From positions 1-64,000 of the forward strand of contig WGFY01000043.1 in NCBI GenBank assembly GCA_015491995.1: a stretch of DNA of 64,000 nt. The letters are read 5' to 3'. Numbering within the stretch: the stretch's first letter is position 1; each line of letters opens with the position of its first letter. Of the stretch, positions 7,569 through 18,270 are shown piece after piece. Position numbers and translations under genes: made by a program. The notes beneath the pieces were generated by a model that worked only from the letters and a program-made list of their open reading frames with translations, was not told where the DNA came from and searched no databases. The stretch comes from Mesoaciditoga sp. (lineage in GTDB: Bacteria > Thermotogota > Thermotogae > Mesoaciditogales > Mesoaciditogaceae).

Positions 7569-9079
7569 GCATATTTAACAACGCGGCGTTACTTATAGGT
7601 GTCCCTTTACTTTTCGCCTTTTCAATTCCATTATTTGGGTTGATATCAAAGCAACTGACAAAATGGGTTACGCTGCTCACGATAAGTTTCAACGCCACAT
7701 TCAGCCTTTACATACTTCTCGCTCACAAGTATCCTTCCATCGTTGTTATGGGAAATTGGTTGCCACCCTTTGGTGAAAACTTGTACATCGGTCCAGTGGC
7801 TGCCTTACTCGTTTCACTTATATCCGTGATGGGATTGCTTATAGCCATATACAATCTATGGTCTATCAAAAAGGGAGACGTTACACGTTTCAGTGTTCTT
7901 TTTCTCATGTTCACCGCTGGGGCAAGTGGAATGGTGCTTACGGGAGACATATTTAACCTTTTCATATTCATGGAAATAACTGGAATATCTTCATTTGCAC
8001 TGGCAGCCTATGGCCCAGAGAAAAGAGCATTAGGTGGGGCCTTTAAATTCTTGGTCGTCAGTTCAATCGGATCTACCCTTTATCTTTTAGGTGTCACTCT
8101 TATCTACACACAGCTTGGCACACTCAACATTGCAGAGATAGCCGCAAGGATCAATCAAACAACTCCTGGTCTTTTGACTTTCGCGGGAGTGTTGATCGTA
8201 TCCGGGCTTGCCGTTGAAGCGGAATTGTTTCCATTCAACGGATGGGTACCAGATACTTACACGGGTGCTATCAACGGGGTATCTGCCGCTTTAAGCGGAA
8301 TAGGTGCGGTCTCAGGAGTCTACGCGCTCTTTAGAATAGCCATGACGGTGTTTGGAAAAGACGGCACATATGTTTCCAGCTATGGAAATCTCAATTTCAT
8401 GGCGGTGATAGCCGTACTCGCAACAGCAACCGTTGTAATAGGAGAACTTTCTGCACTTACACAGAAAAATGTCAAGAAAATGCTCGCGTATTCGTCGATG
8501 GCTCAAATGGGTCTTGTCGCTGTGGGTCTTTCCATAGGAAACGAATTGGGTGTTTACGGTGGAATATTCCAACTTGTCAACCATTCGATCGCAAAAACCA
8601 TGATGTTTTTGATATTGGGAGTTCTGGTAGCATCTGGTGTGGGAGAGAATATAGACGACTTCAGAGGATTGTGGAAAAGAAGTCCCTTCCTATCGCTGGC
8701 TTTCAGTGTGGGAGCGTTTAGCATGCTTGGCTTCCCGCTCTTTGGAGGTTTCTGGTCGAAGTTCGCAATTGTCGGAGCTTCCATTCAAAGAGGAGGATGG
8801 TATGATTTCATCATAGGCCTTGTCCTCTTCGCATCAATTGTAGAGGCATTCTACTATTTGAGAATCGTGGGTTACATGTTTTCATCTGATAGTAAGTTTC
8901 CGAAGCTTAAAACTCCTTGGACTCCAACAATTCCGATATTCATATTGGCTGTTTCTATAATCGCAATAGGTGTGTTTCCTCAGATCGTTGGAACTTTTTC
9001 TGCACAAGCAGCGAGTGAGTTTACACATAAGATGAGTGGATACGTGCTAAACGTTATTCCAACTATAGCGGCACACTGA
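7565..9079 (+). CDS. mbxH: Mbx antiporter-like subunit H (MrpD/NuoN family)
   Basis: A 504-residue polytopic membrane protein, about 14 helices, homologous to MrpD and NuoL/M/N and expected to carry one ion-translocation path. The helix-5 glutamate is present in FNLFIFMEITGISSFAL. The segment that normally reads like KAxxFPxHxWLPD appears as EAELFPFNGWVPDTY (residues 218-232), with Glu218 where most MrpD/NuoL-type proteins have lysine. The later KNVKKMLAYSSMAQMG motif is present. It is followed by a 18-base gap and mbxH'. Two antiporter-like subunits in a row is the feature that separates Mbx-type from Mbh-type clusters. Confidence 0.9.
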   Translation: MSIFNNAALLIGVPLLFAFSIPLFGLISKQLTKWVTLLTISFNATFSLYILLAHKYPSIVVMGNWLPPFGENLYIGPVAALLVSLISVMGLLIAIYNLWSIKKGDVTRFSVLFLMFTAGASGMVLTGDIFNLFIFMEITGISSFALAAYGPEKRALGGAFKFLVVSSIGSTLYLLGVTLIYTQLGTLNIAEIAARINQTTPGLLTFAGVLIVSGLAVEAELFPFNGWVPDTYTGAINGVSAALSGIGAVSGVYALFRIAMTVFGKDGTYVSSYGNLNFMAVIAVLATATVVIGELSALTQKNVKKMLAYSSMAQMGLVAVGLSIGNELGVYGGIFQLVNHSIAKTMMFLILGVLVASGVGENIDDFRGLWKRSPFLSLAFSVGAFSMLGFPLFGGFWSKFAIVGASIQRGGWYDFIIGLVLFASIVEAFYYLRIVGYMFSSDSKFPKLKTPWTPTIPIFILAVSIIAIGVFPQIVGTFSAQAASEFTHKMSGYVLNVIPTIAAH

Positions 9080-9097
9080 TGAGGAGGTGTTGAAAGT

Positions 9098-10963
9098 ATG
9101 AATTCGAATCTTATTTGGCTTGTCTTCACACCGTTGATTGGTTCGGCGATCGCCGCGATCCTTTACAATTATAAATTTCTTGATAGGCTTATCACGTTTT
9201 CGACTTTTGCGATAACTCTATTTTTGGTTTTTGGGACACATGTTGGCCAAACTTATTCCATGAATTTGAATTTCATGGGAAGAATGATTCCACTGAGCTG
9301 GAATGTAACTCACCTTTCGATCTTCATGTTGTATATAAGTATCGTATTTGGAACGATTCTTACCTTCTATTCCTTGATGGATAGATCGAGGATGAAAGGC
9401 TTTCTTCTCCTCCTGATCTTAGCAGCCAACAATTGGATATTCACCACCAACGATATGGTAGGGTTTTTCTTCGCTTGGGAGCTTATGGGATGGGCTTCCA
9501 TCGTATCGGTACTCGGAGGGAGAAAAGAAAGAAAATCGAGACACGCTGCCCTTTATTATGCCTTGATGAGTATAGGTGGATCGTACTCGATGTTCTTTGG
9601 CTTGTTCACCCTCTGGAGATTAACGGGAAGTTTTTCTATATCATCCAACCTCGCTTATCTTTCGTCAATTGTCGGTGTTCACCCTTGGTGGGTGCTTGGC
9701 ATAGTTTCCCTATTTTTCGTGACTTTCATGATAAAAGCCGGGATTTTCCCATTTCACACATGGGTGCCCATGGCTTACGCTTACGCACCTGATACGTTTA
9801 CTCCTTTTCTTTCGGCTGTGATGAGCAAATACGGTATTTATGGAATGTTGCTCTTTCTTCCGATTTCTTTGATGGAAAAAGGGATGCCAACTGTCTTCGG
9901 ATTGCCGTGGGTGAATTACATTTTCGTGTGGATAGGTGTTATAACGGCCGTTTTGGGAACAGTTCTTGCATTTTTTCAAGACGACGTAAAAAAACTTTTC
10001 GCCTATTCTTCACTAAGCAATCTTGGCTACATCGTGGCGGCAATATCACTTTTCACCTCCGTTGGCGTCACAGCTGGTATTTATCATGCCTTCAACCATT
10101 TGCTCTTCAAGGGGGCGTTGTTCATAACTTTGGCCGCCGTGATATCGAGAAGTGGGACTTCCAAATTAAGTGAGATGGGTGGGTTATGGAAAAAGATGCC
10201 GGTAACTTTTTTCACGTTTTTCATCGGAATTGCTTCAGCCGCTGGCATTCCTCCATTCAACGGTTTTGGTTCAAAATGGCTAATATATCAATCTATGATC
10301 AAACAGCACCTTTTGTTTGCCACTATCTTGCTTTTCTTGGCATCAACAGGGGCATTCTTGTACTTGTTCAAAGCTTTCCATTCCATCTTTCTTGGTCAGC
10401 TTTCTCACAATTACGATAACGTGAAAGAAGTACCTGTAATAGGGCAAATAGTGGAGTATCTTTTGATGTTCGCGATGATATTCTTCGGTATTCAACCAGG
10501 CTACATTCTTAGACCAGTCGGCTTAATAGTTAAATCCGTTGGATTGAACCCTTTGGCGGTTATGGGAAATGGCTACGTTACGGGGATGTTCTCAAATGTT
10601 GACATGCCTTTGATCGGTTGGTCTTTGGCGATCAGTTTTGTGTTCGGATTCATATTGTTCTTCATATCGGCAAAGCACAAATACGTTTCTCAAGAAGACA
10701 ATTACACAGCAGGACAAATTCCTCAAGATTGGGGATTAACTCCAGAGACTTATCAATTTAGTTGGAAATTTTACGAGCCGATGGAGAAACTCTTCGCGCC
10801 TTTTTACAGAATAAAAATCGATGGGTTCTTCAGAGGTTTAGGTGATTGGACGAGAATTACCGGTAGCGCTGTTAAACAAGTATTTGTTGGAAATGCTCAA
10901 ATATACACGCTCTTTGCCGTCGTTGGTTTGATAATACTCGTTATAGCGGGGTGGGTGGCATGA
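9098..10963 (+). CDS. mbxH': Mbx second antiporter-like subunit H' (MrpD/NuoL family)
   Basis: A 621-residue membrane protein, about 16 helices, longer than mbxH because of a C-terminal extension of roughly 110 residues ending in a final hydrophobic helix. It keeps the canonical translocation residues: glutamate in FFAWELMGW and lysine in MIKAGIFPFHTWVPM, plus DDVKKLFAYSSLSNLGY. The ATG at 9098 follows GAGGAGGTG. The duplication of the antiporter-like subunit fits the Mbx (Mbs) architecture. It overlaps mbxM by four bases. Confidence 0.9.
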   Translation: MNSNLIWLVFTPLIGSAIAAILYNYKFLDRLITFSTFAITLFLVFGTHVGQTYSMNLNFMGRMIPLSWNVTHLSIFMLYISIVFGTILTFYSLMDRSRMKGFLLLLILAANNWIFTTNDMVGFFFAWELMGWASIVSVLGGRKERKSRHAALYYALMSIGGSYSMFFGLFTLWRLTGSFSISSNLAYLSSIVGVHPWWVLGIVSLFFVTFMIKAGIFPFHTWVPMAYAYAPDTFTPFLSAVMSKYGIYGMLLFLPISLMEKGMPTVFGLPWVNYIFVWIGVITAVLGTVLAFFQDDVKKLFAYSSLSNLGYIVAAISLFTSVGVTAGIYHAFNHLLFKGALFITLAAVISRSGTSKLSEMGGLWKKMPVTFFTFFIGIASAAGIPPFNGFGSKWLIYQSMIKQHLLFATILLFLASTGAFLYLFKAFHSIFLGQLSHNYDNVKEVPVIGQIVEYLLMFAMIFFGIQPGYILRPVGLIVKSVGLNPLAVMGNGYVTGMFSNVDMPLIGWSLAISFVFGFILFFISAKHKYVSQEDNYTAGQIPQDWGLTPETYQFSWKFYEPMEKLFAPFYRIKIDGFFRGLGDWTRITGSAVKQVFVGNAQIYTLFAVVGLIILVIAGWVA

Positions 10964-11853
10964 TGTTCTTTTTAAAGTTGATTCAAAGTATAGGAGTTGG
11001 AGCGCTTTCCATTTCCGTAGGGCTTTTGTTCATGGGAATTGGTAGGAAGATCACGGCTCGTATTCATCGTAGGTACGGTCCTCCAGCAATTCAGAATTTC
11101 ATAGACGTTTTCAAACTTTTCTCTAAAAATTCCATAAGTCATGGATTCGCATACGATCTTGGCATTATAGCCGGCACATCCGCTTTGTTGGCAGCGGTCG
11201 TGTTCTTGCCAGTGGGACAGATAAACCTTTTCCCTGCCAATTCAAGTTTGATAATGATCTTGTATTTGATGACAATGGCATATCTTGGAATGGCAATGGG
11301 AGTTTCTTCATCAGGGAATCCGAATGCGACCATAGGTATTTCCAGAGCGTTGACGATGATGATGGGATACAAGGTGCCGTTTGCGGCGGTCATATTCTCA
11401 GTTTACATCTTCGCACGAACTGGCTCTCTTACGAATATAATCGCAGCTCAGTCAGGAGGACTTTTGAACTGGAACATGATACGCCTTCCATTTGGGTTTA
11501 TTGCAGCGGAGATAGCCCTCCAAGGAATGCTTGGAGAAAAGCCATTTGATATGGCAATTGCACCGGCTGAAATAGCATCAGGTCCTATGGTAGAAATGAG
11601 TGGAAAGTACTTGGGATTCGGAATGCTTCAACACGCCGTGGGAATATTCTTAGAAACAGGCATAATGGTCAATCTCTTTATGGGAGGGGCACCGAATGTT
11701 TGGATATTCGTCATAAAACAATTCGAATTGTTCTTCATAGCTTTGCTTGTAAATGCAATTTTGCCACGTTTCAGAGTGGAAGAGGGCGTAAGTTTCATGT
11801 GGAAGATACCGCTTTTACTCGGTGTAATTCAAGCCCTGATAGTTGTGCTTTGA
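10960..11853 (+). CDS. mbxM: Mbx membrane anchor subunit, NuoH/HycD-type
   Basis: A 297-residue protein with about eight helices, family of NuoH, HycD and MbhM, which anchors the hydrogenase-like peripheral arm to the membrane arm. Recognisable motifs are GIGRKITARIHRRYGPP near residue 28, the loop LGEKPFDMAIAPAEIASGP with its conserved acidic residues, and LFFIALLVNAILPRFRVEE near the end. ATG at 10960 overlaps the mbxH' stop. It is the coupling point between electron transfer and ion pumping. Confidence 0.92.
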   Translation: MMFFLKLIQSIGVGALSISVGLLFMGIGRKITARIHRRYGPPAIQNFIDVFKLFSKNSISHGFAYDLGIIAGTSALLAAVVFLPVGQINLFPANSSLIMILYLMTMAYLGMAMGVSSSGNPNATIGISRALTMMMGYKVPFAAVIFSVYIFARTGSLTNIIAAQSGGLLNWNMIRLPFGFIAAEIALQGMLGEKPFDMAIAPAEIASGPMVEMSGKYLGFGMLQHAVGIFLETGIMVNLFMGGAPNVWIFVIKQFELFFIALLVNAILPRFRVEEGVSFMWKIPLLLGVIQALIVVL

Positions 11854-11866
11854 GGAGGTGCTGATA

Positions 11867-12412
11867 GTGTCTGAATGGAAAGAACTGGCAGATTATTTTA
11901 GAGGAAGATCGATGTGGATGCTTCACTACTGTACGGGATGTGGAGCTATAGAATTGCCTCCAACGATGACGTCTCGTTGGGATATGGAAAGGTTTGGTGT
12001 AGTGCCTATGGCCACACCTCGGCAAGCTGATATACTGTTGATAACCGGTTATTTATCTATAAAATCCCTTAAAAGAGTTGTGTACACATACGAGCAAATG
12101 TCGGCACCAAAGTGGGTTCTTGGCTTTGGCTCATGTACGATAAATGGAGGTATTTATTGGGATTCTTACAGCGTGATTAAAAGACTCGATAAGTACATAC
12201 CTGTAGATCTCTATATCGCTGGATGTATGCCAAGACCTGAGGCAATATTGGATTCATTTGTGAAACTTAGGGAACTTATCAAGAAAGGCGAAGCCAAAGG
12301 GTATGAAAAATACGTCAAGAATTTCGAATGGTATAAAGCAAACCAGGACAAGGTTTTTCGTAGAACAACACCTGTTTTGAAAAAGCCGGAAGAGGTGACG
12401 AAAAGTGCTTAA
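11867..12412 (+). CDS. mbxJ: Mbx small subunit, NuoB-type 4Fe-4S protein
   Basis: A 181-residue soluble subunit of the NuoB/MbhJ family that binds the proximal [4Fe-4S] cluster. All four ligand cysteines are present: HYCTGCG (Cys22, Cys25), GSCTINGG and GCMPRPE. The start is the GTG at 11867, six bases after GAGGAGGTG; the reading frame extends further upstream but that part overlaps the binding site. It passes electrons toward the site in MbxL. The C-terminal 30 residues are charged and lysine-rich. It overlaps mbxK by eight bases. Confidence 0.93.
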   Translation: MSEWKELADYFRGRSMWMLHYCTGCGAIELPPTMTSRWDMERFGVVPMATPRQADILLITGYLSIKSLKRVVYTYEQMSAPKWVLGFGSCTINGGIYWDSYSVIKRLDKYIPVDLYIAGCMPRPEAILDSFVKLRELIKKGEAKGYEKYVKNFEWYKANQDKVFRRTTPVLKKPEEVTKSA

Positions 12413-12908
12413 GCACGTTGAAAAATTGAGAGGTATGGGGCTTGAGGCTAACCCTTTGAAAGATTGGGAATTTGAAGTTTCCGTTCCAAAGGAAAGAGTG
12501 GCTGAAGTGTTGTCTTATCTGAAGTCAACAGGCTTCAAAGCCTTTATACATCTTGCGTGTGTTGATTGGATAGATGAAGGAGAATTTGAACTTGTTTACA
12601 ATCTGGAATCTTATGAAGACGCACTTCAAGCCGTGGTTAAAACTCGAATTCCACGTAATAATCCCACAATGGAATCCATGATATCAATATGGGGATTATG
12701 TCAAGTTTACGAACGTGAAGTTCACGAATTTTTTGGAATAGAATTCGTAGGCAACCCGAATTTAAAGCCGTTTTTCCTCGAAAATTGGATGGACATTCCA
12801 CCTTTAAGAAAAGATTTTAACACCTTGGTTTATTCTGAGGAACTTTTTGAATTCAAGGAGGATGAGACGCATGGAATTAAGGCCCCTAAACGTATCGAAC
12901 ACAAATGA
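12405..12908 (+). CDS. mbxK: Mbx subunit K, NuoC-type
   Basis: A 167-residue NuoC/MbhK-like peripheral-arm protein without cofactor ligands. Family traits are the YNLESYEDALQAVVKTRIPRNNPTMES region and the following VYEREVHEFFGIEFVGNPNLKP, which corresponds to the ERE-x-x-D-x-FGI-x-F-x-x-HP motif of NuoC. The start is GTG with AGAGGTG upstream. Its last 38 bases overlap the beginning of mbxL in another frame. It packs against MbxL in the peripheral arm. Confidence 0.9.
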   Translation: MLKHVEKLRGMGLEANPLKDWEFEVSVPKERVAEVLSYLKSTGFKAFIHLACVDWIDEGEFELVYNLESYEDALQAVVKTRIPRNNPTMESMISIWGLCQVYEREVHEFFGIEFVGNPNLKPFFLENWMDIPPLRKDFNTLVYSEELFEFKEDETHGIKAPKRIEHK

Positions 12909-14010
12909 CAAGTACAAAACGTACGAATTATTTATAGGACCTAACCATCCAGGTATATCGGGGAATTTTTCATATGTTTTGGATATGGAGGGGCATAAAG
13001 TGGCCAATGTAACACCGGATCCAGGCCTCCTGCACCGTGGATTTGAAAAGCTGATGGAAAGAAGACTTTGGACGCAAAATCTTGCTTTGATTCCTCGGAT
13101 ATGTGTTCCAGAGCCAGATGTTAATGAAGTTGCATATTGTATGGGAGTTGAACATTTGGCCGGCATAGAGATTCCCAAACATGCGCAGTACATACGAGTT
13201 ATAGTTCTCGAAATGGCTAGAATTGCTGCTTTCTTGTTTAGCTTTGCTGGCCTTGGAGGATCAACAGGTTTGTACACGGCTCCAAATTGGTCTATAGGTG
13301 ATCGCGATTACATACTCGATCTTTTTGAATGGTTAACTGGCGGCCGTGTTTACCATATTTATCAATACCCCGGCGGAGTGAAAAAAGACATTCCAGATGG
13401 ATGGCTTGACAAACTATTAGAACTTTTGGACTACTTAGAGTCAAGACTTCCGGAATATGACAATCTTATATTCAGAAACCCCATTCTTCAGAAAAGAACA
13501 AAGGGAGTTGGATATTTACCGGCTGAAAAGGCTATAAAAAATGGAATAACAGGTCCAAATTTGAGAGCATCAGGCATTAAATGGGATATTAGAAAGGCAC
13601 AACCATATCTTGTTTATGATGAGCTGAATTTCGATATCCCTATAACCGGAGAAGGTGACGCCTTTGCACGGACTTTACAACGCAGACTTGAGCTTGAAGA
13701 ATCCATAAAAATCTTACGACAGTGCGCCAATCAAATACCGGATGGACCTTACAAGGTGAAGATCCCCAACCCGTTTCAATTCCGAGTACCTGCAGGATCG
13801 TATTACTCAAAAGTCGAGTCATCAAAAGGTGAATTCGGGTACTACATAGTTTCCGACGGAGATGTGAAACCTTATAGGGTGTATGTGAGAGGTCCTTCGT
13901 ATTCCGTTGGTCTTTACTACGCAAATGAAATAATGCGTGGCATGAGAATAGAGGACGTTCCTGTATGGATACACACAATGGATATCTGTCCTCCTGATTT
14001 TGATAGGTGA
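12871..14010 (+). CDS. mbxL: Mbx large subunit, NuoD/hydrogenase-like, two NiFe cysteines lost
   Basis: A 379-residue protein of the NuoD/[NiFe]-hydrogenase large-subunit family. Real group 4 hydrogenases have two CxxC pairs binding nickel-iron. Here the N-terminal pair reads RICVPE (Cys78 kept, Glu81 instead of the second Cys) and the C-terminal pair reads DICPPD (Cys373 kept, Asp376 instead). It therefore cannot bind the usual NiFe site and is not expected to make hydrogen. This matches the Mbx/Mbs branch, in which archaeal relatives reduce polysulfide or sulfane sulfur. The ATG at 12871 follows AAGGAGG. The protein ends four residues after the DICPPD motif, so no C-terminal processing extension is present. 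Confidence 0.93.
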   Translation: MELRPLNVSNTNDKYKTYELFIGPNHPGISGNFSYVLDMEGHKVANVTPDPGLLHRGFEKLMERRLWTQNLALIPRICVPEPDVNEVAYCMGVEHLAGIEIPKHAQYIRVIVLEMARIAAFLFSFAGLGGSTGLYTAPNWSIGDRDYILDLFEWLTGGRVYHIYQYPGGVKKDIPDGWLDKLLELLDYLESRLPEYDNLIFRNPILQKRTKGVGYLPAEKAIKNGITGPNLRASGIKWDIRKAQPYLVYDELNFDIPITGEGDAFARTLQRRLELEESIKILRQCANQIPDGPYKVKIPNPFQFRVPAGSYYSKVESSKGEFGYYIVSDGDVKPYRVYVRGPSYSVGLYYANEIMRGMRIEDVPVWIHTMDICPPDFDR

Positions 14011-14017
14011 GGTGATC

Positions 14018-14494
14018 ATGGTGAATTTCAAAAAAAACAGTTTAGCGCCCATAAGCGCTTTAAAGTACCTTTTCAAAAAACCGCACACGGTTCGGTATCC
14101 GAAAGAAGATTTGAACGTATTTTACTTAAAAGGTGTGTCACCAAGGTATCGTGGCTTGCACACAAACGATCTTTCAAAATGTATAGGGTGTGGAAGCTGT
14201 GCGAAAGTTTGTCCTGCCAATGCTATAATGATGGTGGAGTCAAAAGATGTAAAACCTGCAAACAAATTCGCAAAAACGGTAAGACCCGTGATCGATTATG
14301 GCAGATGCTGTTTTTGTGGGCAGTGCGTTGATGTGTGTCCAACTAGATCTTTGCAAATGTCCAGGGAATACATTCATTCGTTTCATCCAAAACTTTCAAC
14401 TTCATCGGAAAAGGAGCCAGAAACCGTCGTTGAGGATTTTATATGGAGGCCAGATCAAACGCATGCCGACAATCCTGGATACGTTAGAACGTAA
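14018..14494 (+). CDS. mbxN: Mbx subunit N, NuoI-type 2x[4Fe-4S] ferredoxin
   Basis: A 158-residue polyferredoxin that brings electrons from ferredoxin into the complex. Two complete cluster motifs are seen: CIGCGSCAKVCP (about residues 55-66) and CCFCGQCVDVCP (about 93-104). The ATG at 14018 follows GAGGTGATC. The frame stays open in meaning past the TAA: the next 15 codons read DDLLGKAIKFQEKRK, which looks like protein sequence rather than random spacer, so the stop may be a truncating mutation that removed a C-terminal tail. Both cluster motifs lie well before it, so the protein should still work. Confidence 0.9.
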   Translation: MVNFKKNSLAPISALKYLFKKPHTVRYPKEDLNVFYLKGVSPRYRGLHTNDLSKCIGCGSCAKVCPANAIMMVESKDVKPANKFAKTVRPVIDYGRCCFCGQCVDVCPTRSLQMSREYIHSFHPKLSTSSEKEPETVVEDFIWRPDQTHADNPGYVRT

Positions 14495-14535
14495 GACGAT
14501 TTGCTTGGAAAGGCGATAAAATTCCAAGAAAAACG

Positions 14536-14781
14536 AAAGTGGGTTACATCGTGGTGGCCATTGGACATCATACAAATCTTGATTTCTTACCAGATGACAT
14601 TGGAGAGGGAATTGAATTTGATGTAAGATGTGTACCAGTTGATGGTTTTGGTAGAACGAAAATAAACGGGCTTTTCTTTGGAGGAGATCTTTCCAATCGA
14701 AGGTAGGATATAATAAATGCAATTGGAGCAGGGCTGCGCGCAGCAAAAGGCGTTGATATGTACCTTGCATCACGAAAATAA
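14536..14781 (+). pseudogene. Relic of an NfnB/GltD-type flavoprotein gene (C-terminal part)
   Basis: Bases 14536-14781 read, in one frame with a single internal TAG (14704-14706), as the C-terminal end of an NfnB/GltD-like FAD-NADPH oxidoreductase: VVAIGHHTNLDFLP, then GLFFGGDLSN, then after the stop INAIGAGLRAAKGVDMYL and a TAA. These match the [21 protein letters not shown] and [18 protein letters not shown] stretches of the intact nfnB downstream. The N-terminal three quarters are missing and no start is visible. It lies between mbxN and nfnA, where some Thermotogota clusters carry such a subunit. I read it as a deleted and decayed copy, not a working gene. Confidence 0.75.
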
Positions 14782-14794
14782 GGGAGGAAGTTAG

Positions 14795-17046
<2,252 letters not shown>

Positions 17047-17067
17047 TTTTAAATTATCAACCTCATC

Positions 17068-17093
17068 ATGCGCCCGTCAGGGCGCATTTTTTT
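17068..17093 (+). terminator. Intrinsic terminator of the mbx-nfn operon
   Basis: ATGCGCCC and GGGCGCAT form a perfect 8-bp stem with a GTCA loop, followed by seven T residues. It is 20 bases past the nfnB stop. Confidence 0.9.
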
Positions 17094-17182
17094 GGTATAC
17101 TGTTTCTGTTTAAGAAATCATTGCCAGGTGGCGATTTTCATTTCAAAGCATGCCAAATTCAACTGTGAAGGGGGGATGAATA

Positions 17183-17848
17183 ATGAAATACGAAATAATT
17201 GGAAAACCGTCTTACAGTATGATAGATGTGAAACTTGAAGCGGGAGAAAAGATCATGGCTGAATCAGGTGCCATGGTCTCAATGAGTTCAAATGTAAAGA
17301 TGGAAACGAAAGCAAGAGGTGGAATGCTTAGCTCTTTAAAGAGAAGTGTACTTGGTGGAGAAAGTTTTTTTCTCAACACTTTTTACGCTGAAAATGATGA
17401 TGGAGAAATATCTCTTGCTCCAATGATGGTCGGGGATGTGCATGCCATAGAGCTTGTTGGACAAAATGTGTACGTCAGATCTGGTTCTTATTTGGCTTCT
17501 TTCGGTGATTTCACGATAGACACAAAATGGGGTGGGGCAAAAACTTTTTTCGGTGGAGAAGGGCTATTTCTTCTCAAGATAACTGGAACTGGAACGTTGT
17601 TCGTAAGCGCCTATGGTGCAATAGTTGATAAGAATATTGAAGGTTCTTACACCATCGATACCAGCCATATTGTAGCATTCGACGAAACACTCCGCTTTAA
17701 CGTTAAAAAAGCGGGAAATTGGAAGTCATTTTTCTTCAGTGGTGAGGGGTTAGTTTGCAATTTTCAAGGAAATGGTAAGGTTTTCATTCAAACAAGAAAC
17801 TTGGACGCATTTGTGAGCTGGATGCGTTCAAAATCGAAGAAAGACTGA
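17183..17848 (+). CDS. AIM24 family protein (TIGR00266-like)
   Basis: A 221-residue protein of the AIM24/DUF124 family, beta-rich with no signal peptide or membrane segment. The family pattern is clear: an N-terminal YEIIGKPSYSMIDVKLEAGEKIMAESGAMVSM-type opening, a glycine-rich middle (RGGMLSSLKRSVLGGESFFLNTF) and late repeats such as GEGLFLLKITGTGTLFVSAYG. The molecular function of bacterial members is not established. A GGGGGGATG binding site precedes the ATG. It stands alone, after the mbx terminator and convergent with a small membrane protein gene. Confidence 0.85.
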   Translation: MKYEIIGKPSYSMIDVKLEAGEKIMAESGAMVSMSSNVKMETKARGGMLSSLKRSVLGGESFFLNTFYAENDDGEISLAPMMVGDVHAIELVGQNVYVRSGSYLASFGDFTIDTKWGGAKTFFGGEGLFLLKITGTGTLFVSAYGAIVDKNIEGSYTIDTSHIVAFDETLRFNVKKAGNWKSFFFSGEGLVCNFQGNGKVFIQTRNLDAFVSWMRSKSKKD

Positions 17849-17850
17849 AG

Positions 17851-17869
17851 CTCATTTATGAGTTTTTTT
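17851..17869 (+). terminator. Weak terminator after the AIM24 gene
   Basis: CTCAT and ATGAG with a 2-base gap form a short hairpin followed directly by seven T residues. The stem is short and AT-rich, and it overlaps the stop codon of the converging gene, so confidence is modest. Confidence 0.4.
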
Positions 17870-18187
17870 CGAATATTTTTTTGTAAAAATCGGCGCCAAG
17901 GAGATGAAAAAACCACCAAAAAGTTCTAATCCTTTGAGCGTTGAACATTCTTTGAAATAAAGGTACGTGTTGAGCATGGACAAAAGCCCAAGGGCGAACA
18001 GAGCGTACGGAAGGTATTTTTGATACTTGATGGACGGTACAAAAATGACGAGCGCTGTGATGAAAATCATCAAGCCTGCCCAATTGAATTGTGTAAATAT
18101 GGAATTTGAAACCTGAGAAATGGAAAAAAATCCGAGGATTATTCCTATAAGGACAACACTTATGTACAATATTTTCAAATCAACCAT
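17852..18187 (-). CDS. Small hydrophobic membrane protein, unknown
   Basis: A 111-residue protein with four predicted membrane helices (about 5-25, 36-52, 58-74, 86-103) and a basic C-terminal tail (KKYSKKTHK). I do not recognise a family. The ribosome binding site is weak: AAAGGGATGG overlaps the ATG, and a TTG three codons later is an alternative start. It converges on the AIM24 gene with only three bases between the stops. Upstream lies a decayed lipoprotein gene, so this may be an isolated gene. The long hydrophobic reading frame supports it being real, but no homology-based function can be given. Confidence 0.6.
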   Translation of the reverse strand: MVDLKILYISVVLIGIILGFFSISQVSNSIFTQFNWAGLMIFITALVIFVPSIKYQKYLPYALFALGLLSMLNTYLYFKECSTLKGLELFGGFFISLAPIFTKKYSKKTHK

Positions 18188-18270
18188 CCCTTTAAGGGAG
18201 AATTCGATCTGTGAAGACCGGATTTCCTTTGAATTAGAACCTGATCTGTGGAACCTAGAATGAACTGAAT

